From positions 1 to 38,915 of the forward strand of contig JANBPK010000796.1 in assembly GCA_027579435.1 (NCBI GenBank): a DNA stretch of 38,915 nt, read 5' to 3'. Shown here one piece after another: positions 10,354 to 19,843 of the stretch (positions are counted from its first letter, which is position 1; every line of letters begins with the position of its first letter). Below the pieces are notes generated by a model. It ran no database searches. It had not been told where the DNA came from and worked only from the letters and a program-made list of their open reading frames with translations. This stretch comes from Candolleomyces eurysporus. Its lineage: Eukaryota; Basidiomycota; Agaricomycetes; Agaricales; Psathyrellaceae. A program made the translations under genes and the position numbers.

Positions 10354-12728
10354 ATGGCGTTGAACGCGCCTAGAATCCTCCTCGTCGACTCCTACGACTC
10401 GTTCACTCACAAGTACGTCCTCTTGCCCTCTGAATACACCCCGTCTCAAGAATTAATAGTTTGGCGGCACTGTGCCGTCGATCTATTCCGAATTGCCAGA
10501 TTCATATCGTCAAAAACGATGAACTGTCCATCCAGCAGCTTCGTCCGCATCTCAAACACTTCTCCGCCGTCGTAGTCGGCCCAGGACCCGGCTCTCCAGA
10601 CAATCCAGCGGATATTGGCGTCGTCCGTGACCTTTGGCATTTGGACGATGAAGATATCCTCCCAATTTTCGGTGTCTGCCTCGGACTCCAGAGCCTCGGA
10701 ATCGAATTCGGCGCCGAGCTCAAGAGACTGCATGCCGTCAAGCATGGCCAAATCTCCCAGATACACCACACGGGGACCGAGATCTTCAAAGGAGTGGGGG
10801 ACACTCGTGCCGTTCGGTATCACTCACTCCATGTCACCATTCCGTCGGCCAGCGAAATCCAGCAACTTGCATGGGCGCAAGACGAAGAAAACGGACGTGT
10901 CGTGATGGCCATAAAGCATTCCTCCAAACCATTCTGGGCAGTCCAGTACCACCCCGAGTCAGTCTGCACTGATGACGGTGGTTGGGGAGTGTTGCATAAC
11001 TTTTGGACGCTGGCAACATCCTGGTCGGAATCCCGGCGTCCCCCAAATACTCCCGATCCCGAGTTTCATCTCGGAACGCTGTGGCCACATATACCACCCA
11101 CCCGAGAATCGTCCACTCCCTCCGAACCACGCACCAATTCTGTGCTCACCACCAAAATACAGCTTCCTCAGTTACCGTTAACGCAGATATGCGAATATTT
11201 CGGAGCTGCCGATGAAGAGTCCAAATTTGTCCTCCTGGATTCCGCTGCCAATCCTGGCAGATTTTCCATAATCGGAGCTCTCCTCCCAAACACTTTACAT
11301 GTTACCCACTACGTTGGCGATACATTTGTATCCGTCTCCCAAGGCGAAAGCACAACAAGCGAGAGTCTAGACACTCTTGATGTCTGGGGTTGGCTAGCTA
11401 ACTACATGCGGCCCCGGCACGTTCATCAGCACGAATCCCCAACCCCATTCTGGGGCGGTTTCGTCGGGTACTTCAGCTACGAGGTCGGCTATCCGATCCT
11501 GCAGATACCCTTACAGGGACGGAAGCAAAAGAAGCACCCAGACGTCAATCTCGTTTTCGTCGAACGCAGCGTTGTCGTTGACAATGAAACAAAGGAGATT
11601 CACATTCAGTCTCTGATCCCGAACGACGAAGAATGGATTGGAAAGGTTGCCAGGGATCTGACCAGGCTCTCTCGGTCTCCTTCCTCACCAACATCGCCAC
11701 GGAGCTCGAGCGTTCTCTCCCTTTCGCCCCTCTCATCCGTCAGACTCCCGGATAAACAACGCTACATTTCCCGAATCAAACAGGCCTTGGAACACCTTTA
11801 TGCGGGGGATTCGTACGAACTTTGCCTGACTGCTCAAACGAGGATATCGATCCCATACAATTCCAGCATTTCCAATACTTCCACATCATGGGAGCGCTAC
11901 CAATCCCTCCGCAAGTCGAACCCCGCCCCACACTCGGCCTACTTCCGCCTCCATCCCACAACCTTGATGTCGTCCTCCCCCGAACGTTTCCTCTCATTTT
12001 CGCGCCCACCGAACCCCATGTGTCAATTGCGGCCCATTAAAGGCACTGTCCGCAAGGGACCGGGGATAACGAGAGCAGTTGCTGAAGAGCTGCTGGCAGG
12101 AAGTCCGAAGGAGGTCGCGGAAAACTTGATGATCGTAGACCTCATCCGACACGATCTCCACGGTGCTCTGGGCGAGAACGTCAATGTCACCAAGTTCTGT
12201 GGGGTGGAGGAATACGAGACCGTTTGGCAGCTTGTTAGTGTTATTGAAGGGACCCCTGGAGCGAGTATTTCTCGACAAGAGGAGTTTGATTTGGGATGGA
12301 ATGTGTTGAAGTCCAGTTTCCCGCCAGGTATGTGGACTCGGTTTTTTGAGTTCTGGGACGTATGTTGACGTTGACGCCCACCACTTTTAGGGAGTATGAC
12401 TGGCGCACCTAAAAAACGAAGTGTAGAAATCTTACAAAATCTAGAAGACGGTGAAAGAGAAGTTTATTCTGGTGTTTTTGGTTATTGGTGTGTTGGCGGA
12501 AGCGGGGACTGGTCGGTCACGATTCGTAGTTGCTTCAAGTATGAAGACGCTCCGGCCACCAAAACACCCAGGCCGCCGTACGAAGATACAGCAACAGAAG
12601 AGTGGGCCATTGGTGCTGGAGGAGCGATCACTGCGCTGTCAGACCCTGAAGCAGAATGGGACGAGATGGTTCTCAAACTGCAAAGTGTTCTCCGATCGTT
12701 CGGGATAACCCCGCCATTATCTTCCTAA
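10354..12728 (+). CDS. ABZ1: Bifunctional aminodeoxychorismate synthase (PabA-PabB fusion)
   Basis: This enzyme makes 4-amino-4-deoxychorismate from chorismate and glutamine, the first committed step to p-aminobenzoate and folate. Coding is join(10354..10412, 10460..12327, 12391..12728), 754 residues. The N-terminal glutamine amidotransferase has LLVDSYDSFTHN, GPGPGSPDNPADIG, the nucleophile in FGVCLGLQ (Cys about 93) and the HPE of VQYHPES. The C-terminal chorismate-binding half has GDSYELCLTAQTR, SSPERFLSF, PIKGTVRKG, AENLMIVDLIRHDL and, across the last splice, FPPGSMTGAPKKRSVEIL followed by YSGVFGYW. This is the standard fungal fused architecture rather than anthranilate synthase. I separate the two by overall similarity to fungal PABA synthases, not by one decisive residue. 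Confidence 0.93.
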
Positions 12729-12902
12729 TGGACTTGAAGTTTTTAAAGAAGCTCCATTCAACATGGTACTAAATATATACTCTAAACAGAGAGGGAGATA
12801 TTCTTATAGGTAGACATGGATTTATGCCATTAAGGCAATGTGCTTCAACTCACTAATGGGATTATCAGGATTTTATTGGAGGCTTAAGAGAGGGGAATTG
12901 AC

Positions 12903-14167
12903 TTACTTCTGAACCTGGTGTCCAACCTTGATCGGTGTATAAATCGTCTCATTTTCGTCATCCATCCCAGCTTTGAGGTATTCGTCCCGAAGCGAACGAG
13001 CCCTAGCTTCTAGGGAAGGAATAGGAGCCAACACCTCATCGGAAGAAAGGTGCCAGAAGAGAGTGGACGAAATGCGAATCAAGGGGCGATCTGGGAACTC
13101 CGTCTTTCGCCTCTCGATGGTAGCCAGTGTCTGTTCGTTGACGACGACTTCATGGAAACCAGCTCTGATCAAACCTCCAGTGATATACTCGAGTTGCTTG
13201 CCAGCCTGCACGAGCAAGTTGTTGCCTGGAGGGATCTTGACTGGGATTCTGCTTCCAGTGTTGCGAGCCCAGATGTTGAGTCCGGGGTAGCGAGATCGAC
13301 CGTGGATGGTGAGGAAGTTTAAGTCGGTGTGGAACCCCGCAAGGATCGTATCCTTCTTTCCGTATTTGACGAGGTCCGAAGCAGTGGGAGCGAGGAGATG
13401 AGGTCTGAAATGAAAGGTTATTTTACAGGTTACATGCTGGCATGAAGCAGACTTTACCCATATTGCCCAGCCTTGCGGAAAGTCTCCGCTGGGAGACCCA
13501 GACCAAGGGCTACCATTTCCGTAAGATCTGCGACGCTGTCACAAAAGTCAGAACAATAATACACGAATCGGGAAGTGCGGTACATACGCGCTTTTCATGG
13601 CAATACCCCACTTCTGCATGGTTGGAGTCCACCGCTCCTTCAGGGACGGATCCTCTGGAACCACATTCGGAGCGTTCAGTCCAGGAAACTCCGTCTCATA
13701 GGGAGGCTTCTCGCTCATTTTCCAGAAGAACCTGCATTTGGGATCAGGGTGGTGCCCATATATGTCGAGAGGGCGCTCAGAGGGCGCTAGCCTTTCGATA
13801 ACGCGAAGGCAGGGCTCATCCACGGCGCATTTGGGCTTCTCGGTGTTCTCAAGGGTCACCCCGACCTGGTAGCTGAGCTCTGGACGTTCGTCCTTCTTCA
13901 GCTGCTCTTCCGGCTGGGCGAAGTAGTCCTCGATAAGGTCGAGGAAGGAGGCGTTATCGTCCTCGGAGACACGAGAGTCGTGGAGGACGAGGGCTCCATA
14001 GGTGATCAAAGCCTCAGCAGCCTGTGACTGATTTAGTTGATGGAATCTTTGACCTGCACGCTACACACCTTTACACACTCAGTGAGCACTGCAAGAGAAT
14101 CTTGAGGCTGTGTGCGATAAAGGTCCAGGTCAATGATGGGAAGGTCCTTGGCGACGTCGAGAACCAT
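12903..14167 (-). CDS. 2-oxoglutarate/Fe(II) oxygenase, isopenicillin-N-synthase-like
   Basis: Coding is complement(join(12903..13404, 13458..13535, 13588..14021, 14069..14167)), 370 residues. The N-terminal region has the DIOX_N pattern (LPIIDLDLYR, then KAAEALITYGALVLHDSRVS). The double-stranded beta-helix has a complete metal triad: H229 and D231 in GFHTDLNFLTIHG, and H288 in GGLIRAGFHEVVV. An RxS pair that would bind the co-substrate carboxylate follows (R314/S316 in RPLIRISSTLFWH). An active non-haem iron oxygenase is therefore expected, but the substrate cannot be read from the sequence. Fungal databases often label such proteins clavaminate-synthase-like. There is no signal peptide. 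Neighbours are housekeeping genes, which does not suggest a secondary-metabolite cluster. Confidence 0.85.
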
Positions 14168-14446
14168 GGTGGGCACTTGTAGGCACTAGGTGGTNGGGGG
14201 TGGAAGAAGAATGTAGGCAGCGAAGGTTATCTTTTATGGGTATCACATTTCAAGGAAACCGAGAACTTGGAAGGCCATATGATCGACCGGAAGCGCATGT
14301 GCACCGCGACGGACTGACATGAGTGTGACACTCCGCCAACACAGCCACGCCACTGAGTCCAATTAGTCTCTCCGGCTTTGACAGCTACCGCCATTTGACT
14401 CAACGACCAACGACCACCACTCCTACGACCCACCACAGTTTTCACG
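14168..14446. promoter_or_regulatory. Divergent promoter, 2OG oxygenase / UBC12
   Basis: This 279-bp region lies between start codons. A CCAAT pentamer is present on the UBC12 side (14359-14363), and a pyrimidine/CA-rich stretch (CCACCACTCCTACGACCCACCACAG) precedes the UBC12 start. One isolated N lies at 14195 in a G run. Nothing else is recognised. Confidence 0.4.
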
Positions 14447-15300
14447 ATGATTAAGGCAAGTTTTCTCGTCTTCTAGACGTCGCTCGGGTCGCTCATGCCA
14501 CCCCGCTGCACAGATCTGGAGTATGAAGAAGAACGAGGACGCGGCTGCGAAGAAGAAGCCCAAGACCAGTGCCGCCCAGATTCGAGTACAGAAAGGTCAG
14601 CCTCGTCTCTCATGAACGGCTTCAGAGGCTAGCGCTCACCACGTTGACTCAACATCCACCTTGGATTGTGCAGATTTGACTGAGCTCGACCTCCCTGCGA
14701 CGATGAAGACGAACTTCCCCGATCCTGCTGATCTCCTCAACTTCACCCTGACGATCACCCCCGATGAGGGTTAGTCCTCCCAGTCATTTTCTCATGTATT
14801 TCTCACTGACATCGTTTCTTTAGGTATGTACAAGGGTGGTGCTTTCACCTTCTCCTTTGCCATCAACACCAACTACCCACACGACCCACCGAAGGTCAAG
14901 TGCACCCAGACTGTAAGCGCCCACCTCGTGGCACTCTGACTCCTCGCGTTCGCCTCGTTGACAGTGCCACGTTTATAGATTTACCACCCCAACGTAGACC
15001 TAGAAGGGAATGTATGCTTGAACATTCTGCGAGAGGACTGGAAGCCCGTCCTCAATCTCAACTCTGTCATGGTCGGCCTCCAGTATCTGTTCCTGGAGCC
15101 AAACCCCGACGATCCATTGAACAAGGGTGCGTTTCGGTCCCGCAGTAGTGCTTTTATAGATACCCCGATGCTTACGGAATATTATAGAGGCTGCGCTGGA
15201 GATGACGAAGAACAGGGACCAATTCTTGAACAACGTCAAGTCAACCATGAGGGGAGGTTATTTCAAGAGCGTCCAATACGACAACGTTTTGGCGCGATGA
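14447..15300 (+). CDS. UBC12: NEDD8-conjugating enzyme E2 (Ubc12)
   Basis: Ubc12 takes NEDD8/Rub1 from its E1 and passes it to cullins, activating SCF-type ubiquitin ligases. Coding is join(14447..14455, 14514..14595, 14674..14769, 14824..14912, 14979..15126, 15188..15300), 178 residues. The UBC fold is complete: [50 protein letters not shown] with the active-site Cys at about 105 and the HPN motif just before it, [19 protein letters not shown] and the closing [13 protein letters not shown]. The first coding exon is only three codons (MIK). Joining it in frame needs a GC-AG intron (donor AAG|GCAAGT), and the result keeps the MIK start used in Ubc12 proteins to dock the E1 and Dcn1. Without that splice, translation would start at a later Met. 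Confidence 0.95.
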
Positions 15301-15519
15301 CCGACATAGATATGCTTTCTTCTTCATCCTCGCTTTTCTTATCCCTGGCATGTACATTTCCCTCCTGGTTGTCATACATTTACTACGTTCCCTATCGCCT
15401 TGTGGGTAGACACGATAGATTCCTGAGTTCTGTTTGGAACACCTTTCCATTTCGTGCGCTCTAGACACTCGTCGATCCTGTATCCATATACATTTCCTAT
15501 TAATGCTGAGATTATGCAT

Positions 15520-16079
15520 CTAGCTTCCGCGATATGTTGTGAAGGAGAATGGGCTGATCAGCAACGGGATGTGGTAGTGATCCCCAGGATTCTGGATAGT
15601 GAATGGGATCTGTCGGAATGCTTCAGCTTGACTCAAATTCCGTCACAATACCGGTACCGCTTACCTCTACCCATGGGTAAAAAGACGTGCGGTTCGTGCT
15701 GTCAAAGTAAGCCTTGGTNTTGAAAATNATTTTGTATGTTTGNCCGGCTTGAAGAGCGGTGTTCTCTCGTGCCTCTTCTTCCGATCCCGCAGGAGGCANG
15801 AGATCGAGGCATCTACCATCAGAATTCGTGACGCTAGGACCATGTTGTGGATAGGGAGNGAAATAAAAGGAGNTGTTCTAGCTCACCCGATAGCTAAAGG
15901 ACTNAANATTGCCACCTCTGGGTTNTCTCCTGGTTGCTCCAATTTCTGGAGTTGNATCTGTACTCCCTCCGCAGGCCTGCCGAGGGANGCGTCAAGAACT
16001 GTTCAATGGGAGTGAGCTTTTGCCAANTTTCCAAGCNAAGAGATAATGTACTNTGACAAGTAATCGAAGATTTGGCCAT
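15520..16079 (-). CDS. 5-hydroxyisourate hydrolase (transthyretin-like protein)
   Basis: HIU hydrolase opens 5-hydroxyisourate to OHCU after urate oxidase, in purine catabolism towards allantoin. Coding is complement(join(15520..15609, 15665..15833, 15887..15998, 16052..16079)), 132 residues, the usual family size. It is easy to miss because exons are short and several N characters break the ORFs. The protein reads [36 protein letters not shown] (splice-formed), QTYKI, FYPWVEIPFTI (splice-formed), [13 protein letters not shown] and the signature C-terminus TTYRGS. The active-site His residues (TCH, HYH), the Arg of DGRC and the YRGS tail are all present. Phases agree at all three introns (53-55 bp). 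There is no obvious peroxisomal targeting signal. It converges on UBC12 and diverges from RRP1. Confidence 0.93.
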
Positions 16080-16232
16080 GCTGNTTCACAAGGTATTGGA
16101 ATGAGAGAAAGCGATAACGANCTCACGGAANCAGCACGGAATAGGGGCGCAAGTATCCGGGGAAANAGCCAACCTTGATCCCAGCCGAGCGGCATAGACC
16201 CATCAAAAAGTTTGCTCTTCTCCTCAAACCAA
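16080..16232. promoter_or_regulatory. Divergent promoter, HIU hydrolase / RRP1
   Basis: This is 153 bp between start codons with several N positions. No convincing core motif is visible. Confidence 0.35.
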
Positions 16233-17402
16233 ATGGCTGCAACGACTTCCAGCTCGACGAGCCTCCCTTTGGGCAAGGTTCTTGCTTCAACTGGTGTGTA
16301 AGCTACTCTCCATTGATTTTNTGTAAGNATGTNNATTGAATCNTTGAACCNTAGACAAGAAAACGCGTGACAGAGCAATCAAAAATCTCTCTGCATTCCT
16401 CTCTGAAAACTCTGAAAATGAGATCCCTGAGCCAGAAATGAACAAGCTATGGAAGGGNATTTTCTACTGTGAGTAATAAATTGCACTCTCNCTCTTTCTT
16501 TTTCTTGAACGTTGAGATTAGGTTTCTGGATGTCGGACAAACCACTNGTCCAACAGGCACTTGCGAGCGAATTGGCNGAATTGGTTTTGACGATAACNTC
16601 CAGCATTGCATCTATCGCCTTCCTGCGNGGNTTNTGGCNCACCCTAGTCCGTGAATGGAGTGGTATTGACCAACTACGGTNCGTTTCAGCTTTGAGGATT
16701 AGTTTGTTGGCTTATGNGCATGTNCAGGNTGGACAAGTACTACATGCTCGTTCGNCGGTTTGTCAACGCTTCATTCCGTCTACTAGCAAGAAATAAATGG
16801 GATANGGATCTGTGTCGAGAGTATNATGNCATATTGACGAANCCTGGTGGNCCTTTATGGTGAGCATTCTGTTTTGTTGAGNATGCCATTGCTCGTTACT
16901 GACCTGAACCAGTCCGACCGATGTCAAGGCGCCATTAGGACTCTCNTACCACTTGGCCGACNTCTACCTCGATGAACTCAATAANGTCCTTGGATCGACC
17001 CCGCAAGNNACACCAGCACCTATACTCCTCATCCTGGACCCTCTATTCTNCTTCTCCGCTCAAACCACATCAAAGGCGGCTTTCAAGCGGCTACAGACAA
17101 CGGTCTGGGAGCCTNTGNTTCGTTCACTTTNCTCTGANGACGCCGAAGACGAGGAAGAAGAAGAAGAAGAANANNGNCCTAGAAAACGGACGCGGCTAGA
17201 GAAGGACGATGAACTCTCAGGCCTACACCGATCTTCATGTCTGGTGGACCCCAGTAAAGGCCGATTGGACAAGCAAGCGCTCGGAAAAGGTGTCCGGAGA
17301 AAACTGTTCGAGATCGCAAGCAGCCCAGGCACACGCGACTCCAATAGGAAAAAATTGTATACCCTCTGGAAGGAGGAGGCCTCGCAGAGCGATGATGATT
17401 GA
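16233..17402 (+). CDS. RRP1: Ribosomal RNA processing protein 1 (Nop52 family)
   Basis: Rrp1/Nop52 is a nucleolar factor needed for 27S pre-rRNA processing and 60S assembly. Coding is join(16233..16293, 16355..16468, 16522..16678, 16728..16859, 16913..17402), 317 residues including a few undetermined positions. Recognisable blocks are LPLGKVLASTDKKTRDRAIK, EPEMNKLWKGIFYCFWMSDKP (two splice joins), the LVREWSGIDQLRLDKYYMLV region and VNASFRLLARNKWD. GPLCPTDVKAPLGLSYHLAD is followed by YLDELN. The C-terminus carries an acidic run (DAEDEEEEEEE, N characters inside it), a basic RKRTR patch and KGVRRKLFEIASSPGTRDSNRK. Introns are 51-61 bp. Confidence 0.9.
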
Positions 17403-17541
17403 AAAGGACGTACATACTCTTTTCTGTATTTTTCCTTGAATCCACTGGTTCGCGACTGGGATGGATGCCTTGTGGGAGGGAGAGCCCAGAGTGATTAGTC
17501 ATGCAGAAGTACTGATTATCGTTTTGGCTCTTGCTTCCATC

Positions 17542-19618
17542 ATGGCCGTACCCCACTTGCCATTGGATATCCTCGTCTGCATACTTTCTCATCTTCCCCC
17601 GGAACGAACTCGAGCTAATCATTCAGCTCGGACTCTAGCCCGATTCTCAACTTGTTGTCGTCTCTTCAACGATGCAGCTTCTCTTCCGACTCTCTGGGAA
17701 CCTCATTACCAGATGCGATTTATTCAATGCAACGCAGAGAACGAGACCAAACGAAGGGATCGGGTTCACTCCGACTGGAAACTGATGTATATGGAGAGAA
17801 GACGCTTGGAAGAGCAGGCCTTGACGATTGTTCGGACATTGGCTCAAGAGCGTAGACGACGTCGGCAGGCCGTCCAGGATCTGGTCGGCTTGTCCATGGA
17901 TGTATGGGACGCTCTTTCCCTTGAGCGGGACTGCCCACTGCCCCCTTCGTTTCAAGCGAGACCACGGTGGGGGCCTGACCATGGTAAAACGCCAGAGCAA
18001 CCTTTGACCTGGCGTTACTGGTCGGGAAAGGCAATGCAAATCGTCACGAGAGAATATGCCACTCGGGAGTTGGCCAAACTACGGGATTCTCAAGACGATG
18101 CGAGGTCGCACCCACTCCGTTTTCATGATTCCATGAACCTTCTTTCTTGTTTCTTTGGGGTTCCTGCGGGAGAGGCAGGTGTTATTACACTCCGGTGGTC
18201 AAGACACTAACTCGTCCAGGAAGGTCTCCGAATTATTGGATGTTTTGGCGAGAAGATGCGTGGAGTATTTGAGGAGCTCGGGGCTTGATCTAGACCAGCA
18301 TTCAACCAATTTTAACAAGATGCAGGTGTGTCGGGGCATCTACCAATTCATGACAGACGAAGGATTCAGTTTGGCCCCTAGTGAGTACTGTCGTGCAGTC
18401 CGGCCTGGTTTTCGCTAACGCAGTGGCTTTGCAGGAGTGCACTTTCGTTCTTTGATGAACCATTTCCCCCATGCCTACCTCACGACCAACAAAAGCACTA
18501 TCCCCATCTCGTTAGTGCACGTCGCCCTCCACCTAGCCCGCCATGTTGGGCTCGACGTGTCGCCTGTTAACTTTCCTGGTACTGTCTTGGGCCGTGTGGA
18601 GACAGGCGACGCACAACCCGACCACTTTTTCCTAATCAACCCCTCTGCCCCGAATGTCGATGATTCGATCTTGCTTCCCAATTTTGGGCCGACTCTAACG
18701 TTACCGGGCGATGCTGGGCAGCTGATCTTACGGGCGTCAAGAAACGTCGAAGCATCTTTGTTGGAAAAGAACAATCAAACCAGGGAATTTGCTTCCGCTG
18801 CCGCTTCCTGTACAGTCACCATTCGCCTTTTGCTAGTTGGGGATAACCAAGATGTTCTCCTGGAAGAGTGGAAGCAACTTCTCCCTATTGAATATTATGC
18901 ACTCGCGACTACACTTCCGCCCTTACTGGATGACGACCGAAAATCCTACCTGGAAGAATTTTGTAGGAAAGGCATCGAAGACGAGCAGAGAGAAGCATTT
19001 TCAGCAAATGCCAAACATCACACGGATGAACGCGTCGAGCACTTTGTCGGGATGGTGTTCAGACATCGCAAGGAGGGGTATATCGCCTGTATCGTTGGGT
19101 GGGATGTGAGTATCTCTTTCTTGTTAACTGCACAATGAATCAGTCTGAGCGGGAAGCAATTTAGGAGGAATTTGATAAAGCAACCGTTGGTTCAGTCGAC
19201 TATGTACACACGGCGCATGTAACGAGGGGCTTGCACCAGCCGTTTTACAAGGCTTGCCTTAGTACCGAAGATTCCACACGATGTCCGTGCTTTAAATCCT
19301 TTCTTTCAGTTCTCGAACACTAACTTGAACGTCTCTTCAGATGTAGCTCAAGAACATGTTCAGAAAATAGCCCTAACTGCGGACCTTGCCAAGAGCTTTG
19401 TCACTAACAACTCCCTTATGTCTGTTTACTTTAGCGACGTTCAGCTTGTCACAGAAGATAACGATAGGGGTTTTTTCAAACCCAGTGCGGATCTTAGGCA
19501 AGTTTATCCCGACGACGAGTGGTATGCCGCTCGGTGGGTTAAAGAAGGAAACGAAGCTGTCGATGAACAACGGGCTGCCATAGAAGAATTCGCGCGCCAA
19601 TTTCAAGACTACCTTTGA
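17542..19618 (+). CDS. F-box protein with SirB1-like and HspQ/YccV domains (FBXO21-like)
   Basis: This resembles FBXO21-type SCF substrate receptors: F-box, then a SirB1/transglutaminase-like domain, then a hemimethylated-DNA-binding (YccV/HspQ) domain. Exons are 17542..18159, 18220..18380, 18435..19105, 19165..19282 and 19341..19618. The F-box starts at once (MAVPHLPLDILVCILSHLPP); an in-frame ATG at 17461 would add 27 residues. The SirB1-like part contains HFRSLMNHFPHAYLTTNKST, IPISLVHVALHLARHVGLDV, PVNFPGTVL and HFFLINPSAP. The HspQ part contains HFVGMVFRHRKEGYIACIVGWDEEFDKA, YVHTAHVTRG and STRYVAQEHV. The join of exons 1 and 2 does not keep frame as the bases stand: a GGGG run at 18157-18160 looks one G too long, or a weaker alternative splice (18149..18203) is used. 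All other joins are in phase. Confidence 0.85.
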
Positions 19619-19843
19619 TTCAAATGGGAATTTAGAATTTGCTTCATCACGTATAGATAGATCCTTAGAAACTATACTATGCTTGTGTCCAAGACTCCAA
19701 GTCTCGAATAGAATATTAATGAAAGATCCTCGGGCACGTGATGCATGCTAGACGCGTCGTTTGCTTTGACTCGCATTTCTGTTACCGAGAGTTCTCCACA
19801 ACCACCACCACTATCAGCCACCGGCAACTCAAAATCATTGGGA

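Noticed and set aside
12328..12390. Possible premature stop in ABZ1 (open frame ends at 12368)
   Set aside because: A clean GTATGT...TTTTAG intron removes it and restores FPPGSMTGAPKKRS, so the gene is intact.
12903..14167. Secondary-metabolite cluster around the oxygenase
   Set aside because: No NRPS, PKS, terpene synthase, P450 or transporter is nearby; all neighbours are housekeeping genes.
14900..15148. Apparent frameshift in the UBC12 core
   Set aside because: It is explained by the in-phase introns 14913-14978 and 15127-15187.
15018..15464. 148-codon plus-strand ORF over the end of UBC12
   Set aside because: Its beginning is only the UBC12 core read past the last intron. Correct splicing gives the conserved [13 protein letters not shown] end and a stop at 15300.
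15454..16015. Plus-strand ORFs between UBC12 and RRP1
   Set aside because: They lie antisense to the HIU hydrolase exons and have no similarity of their own.
18170..18203. 25-bp GT-AG intron that would fix the FBXO21-like frame
   Set aside because: It is far below the size range of every other intron in the window (41 bp minimum) and lacks a branch site.
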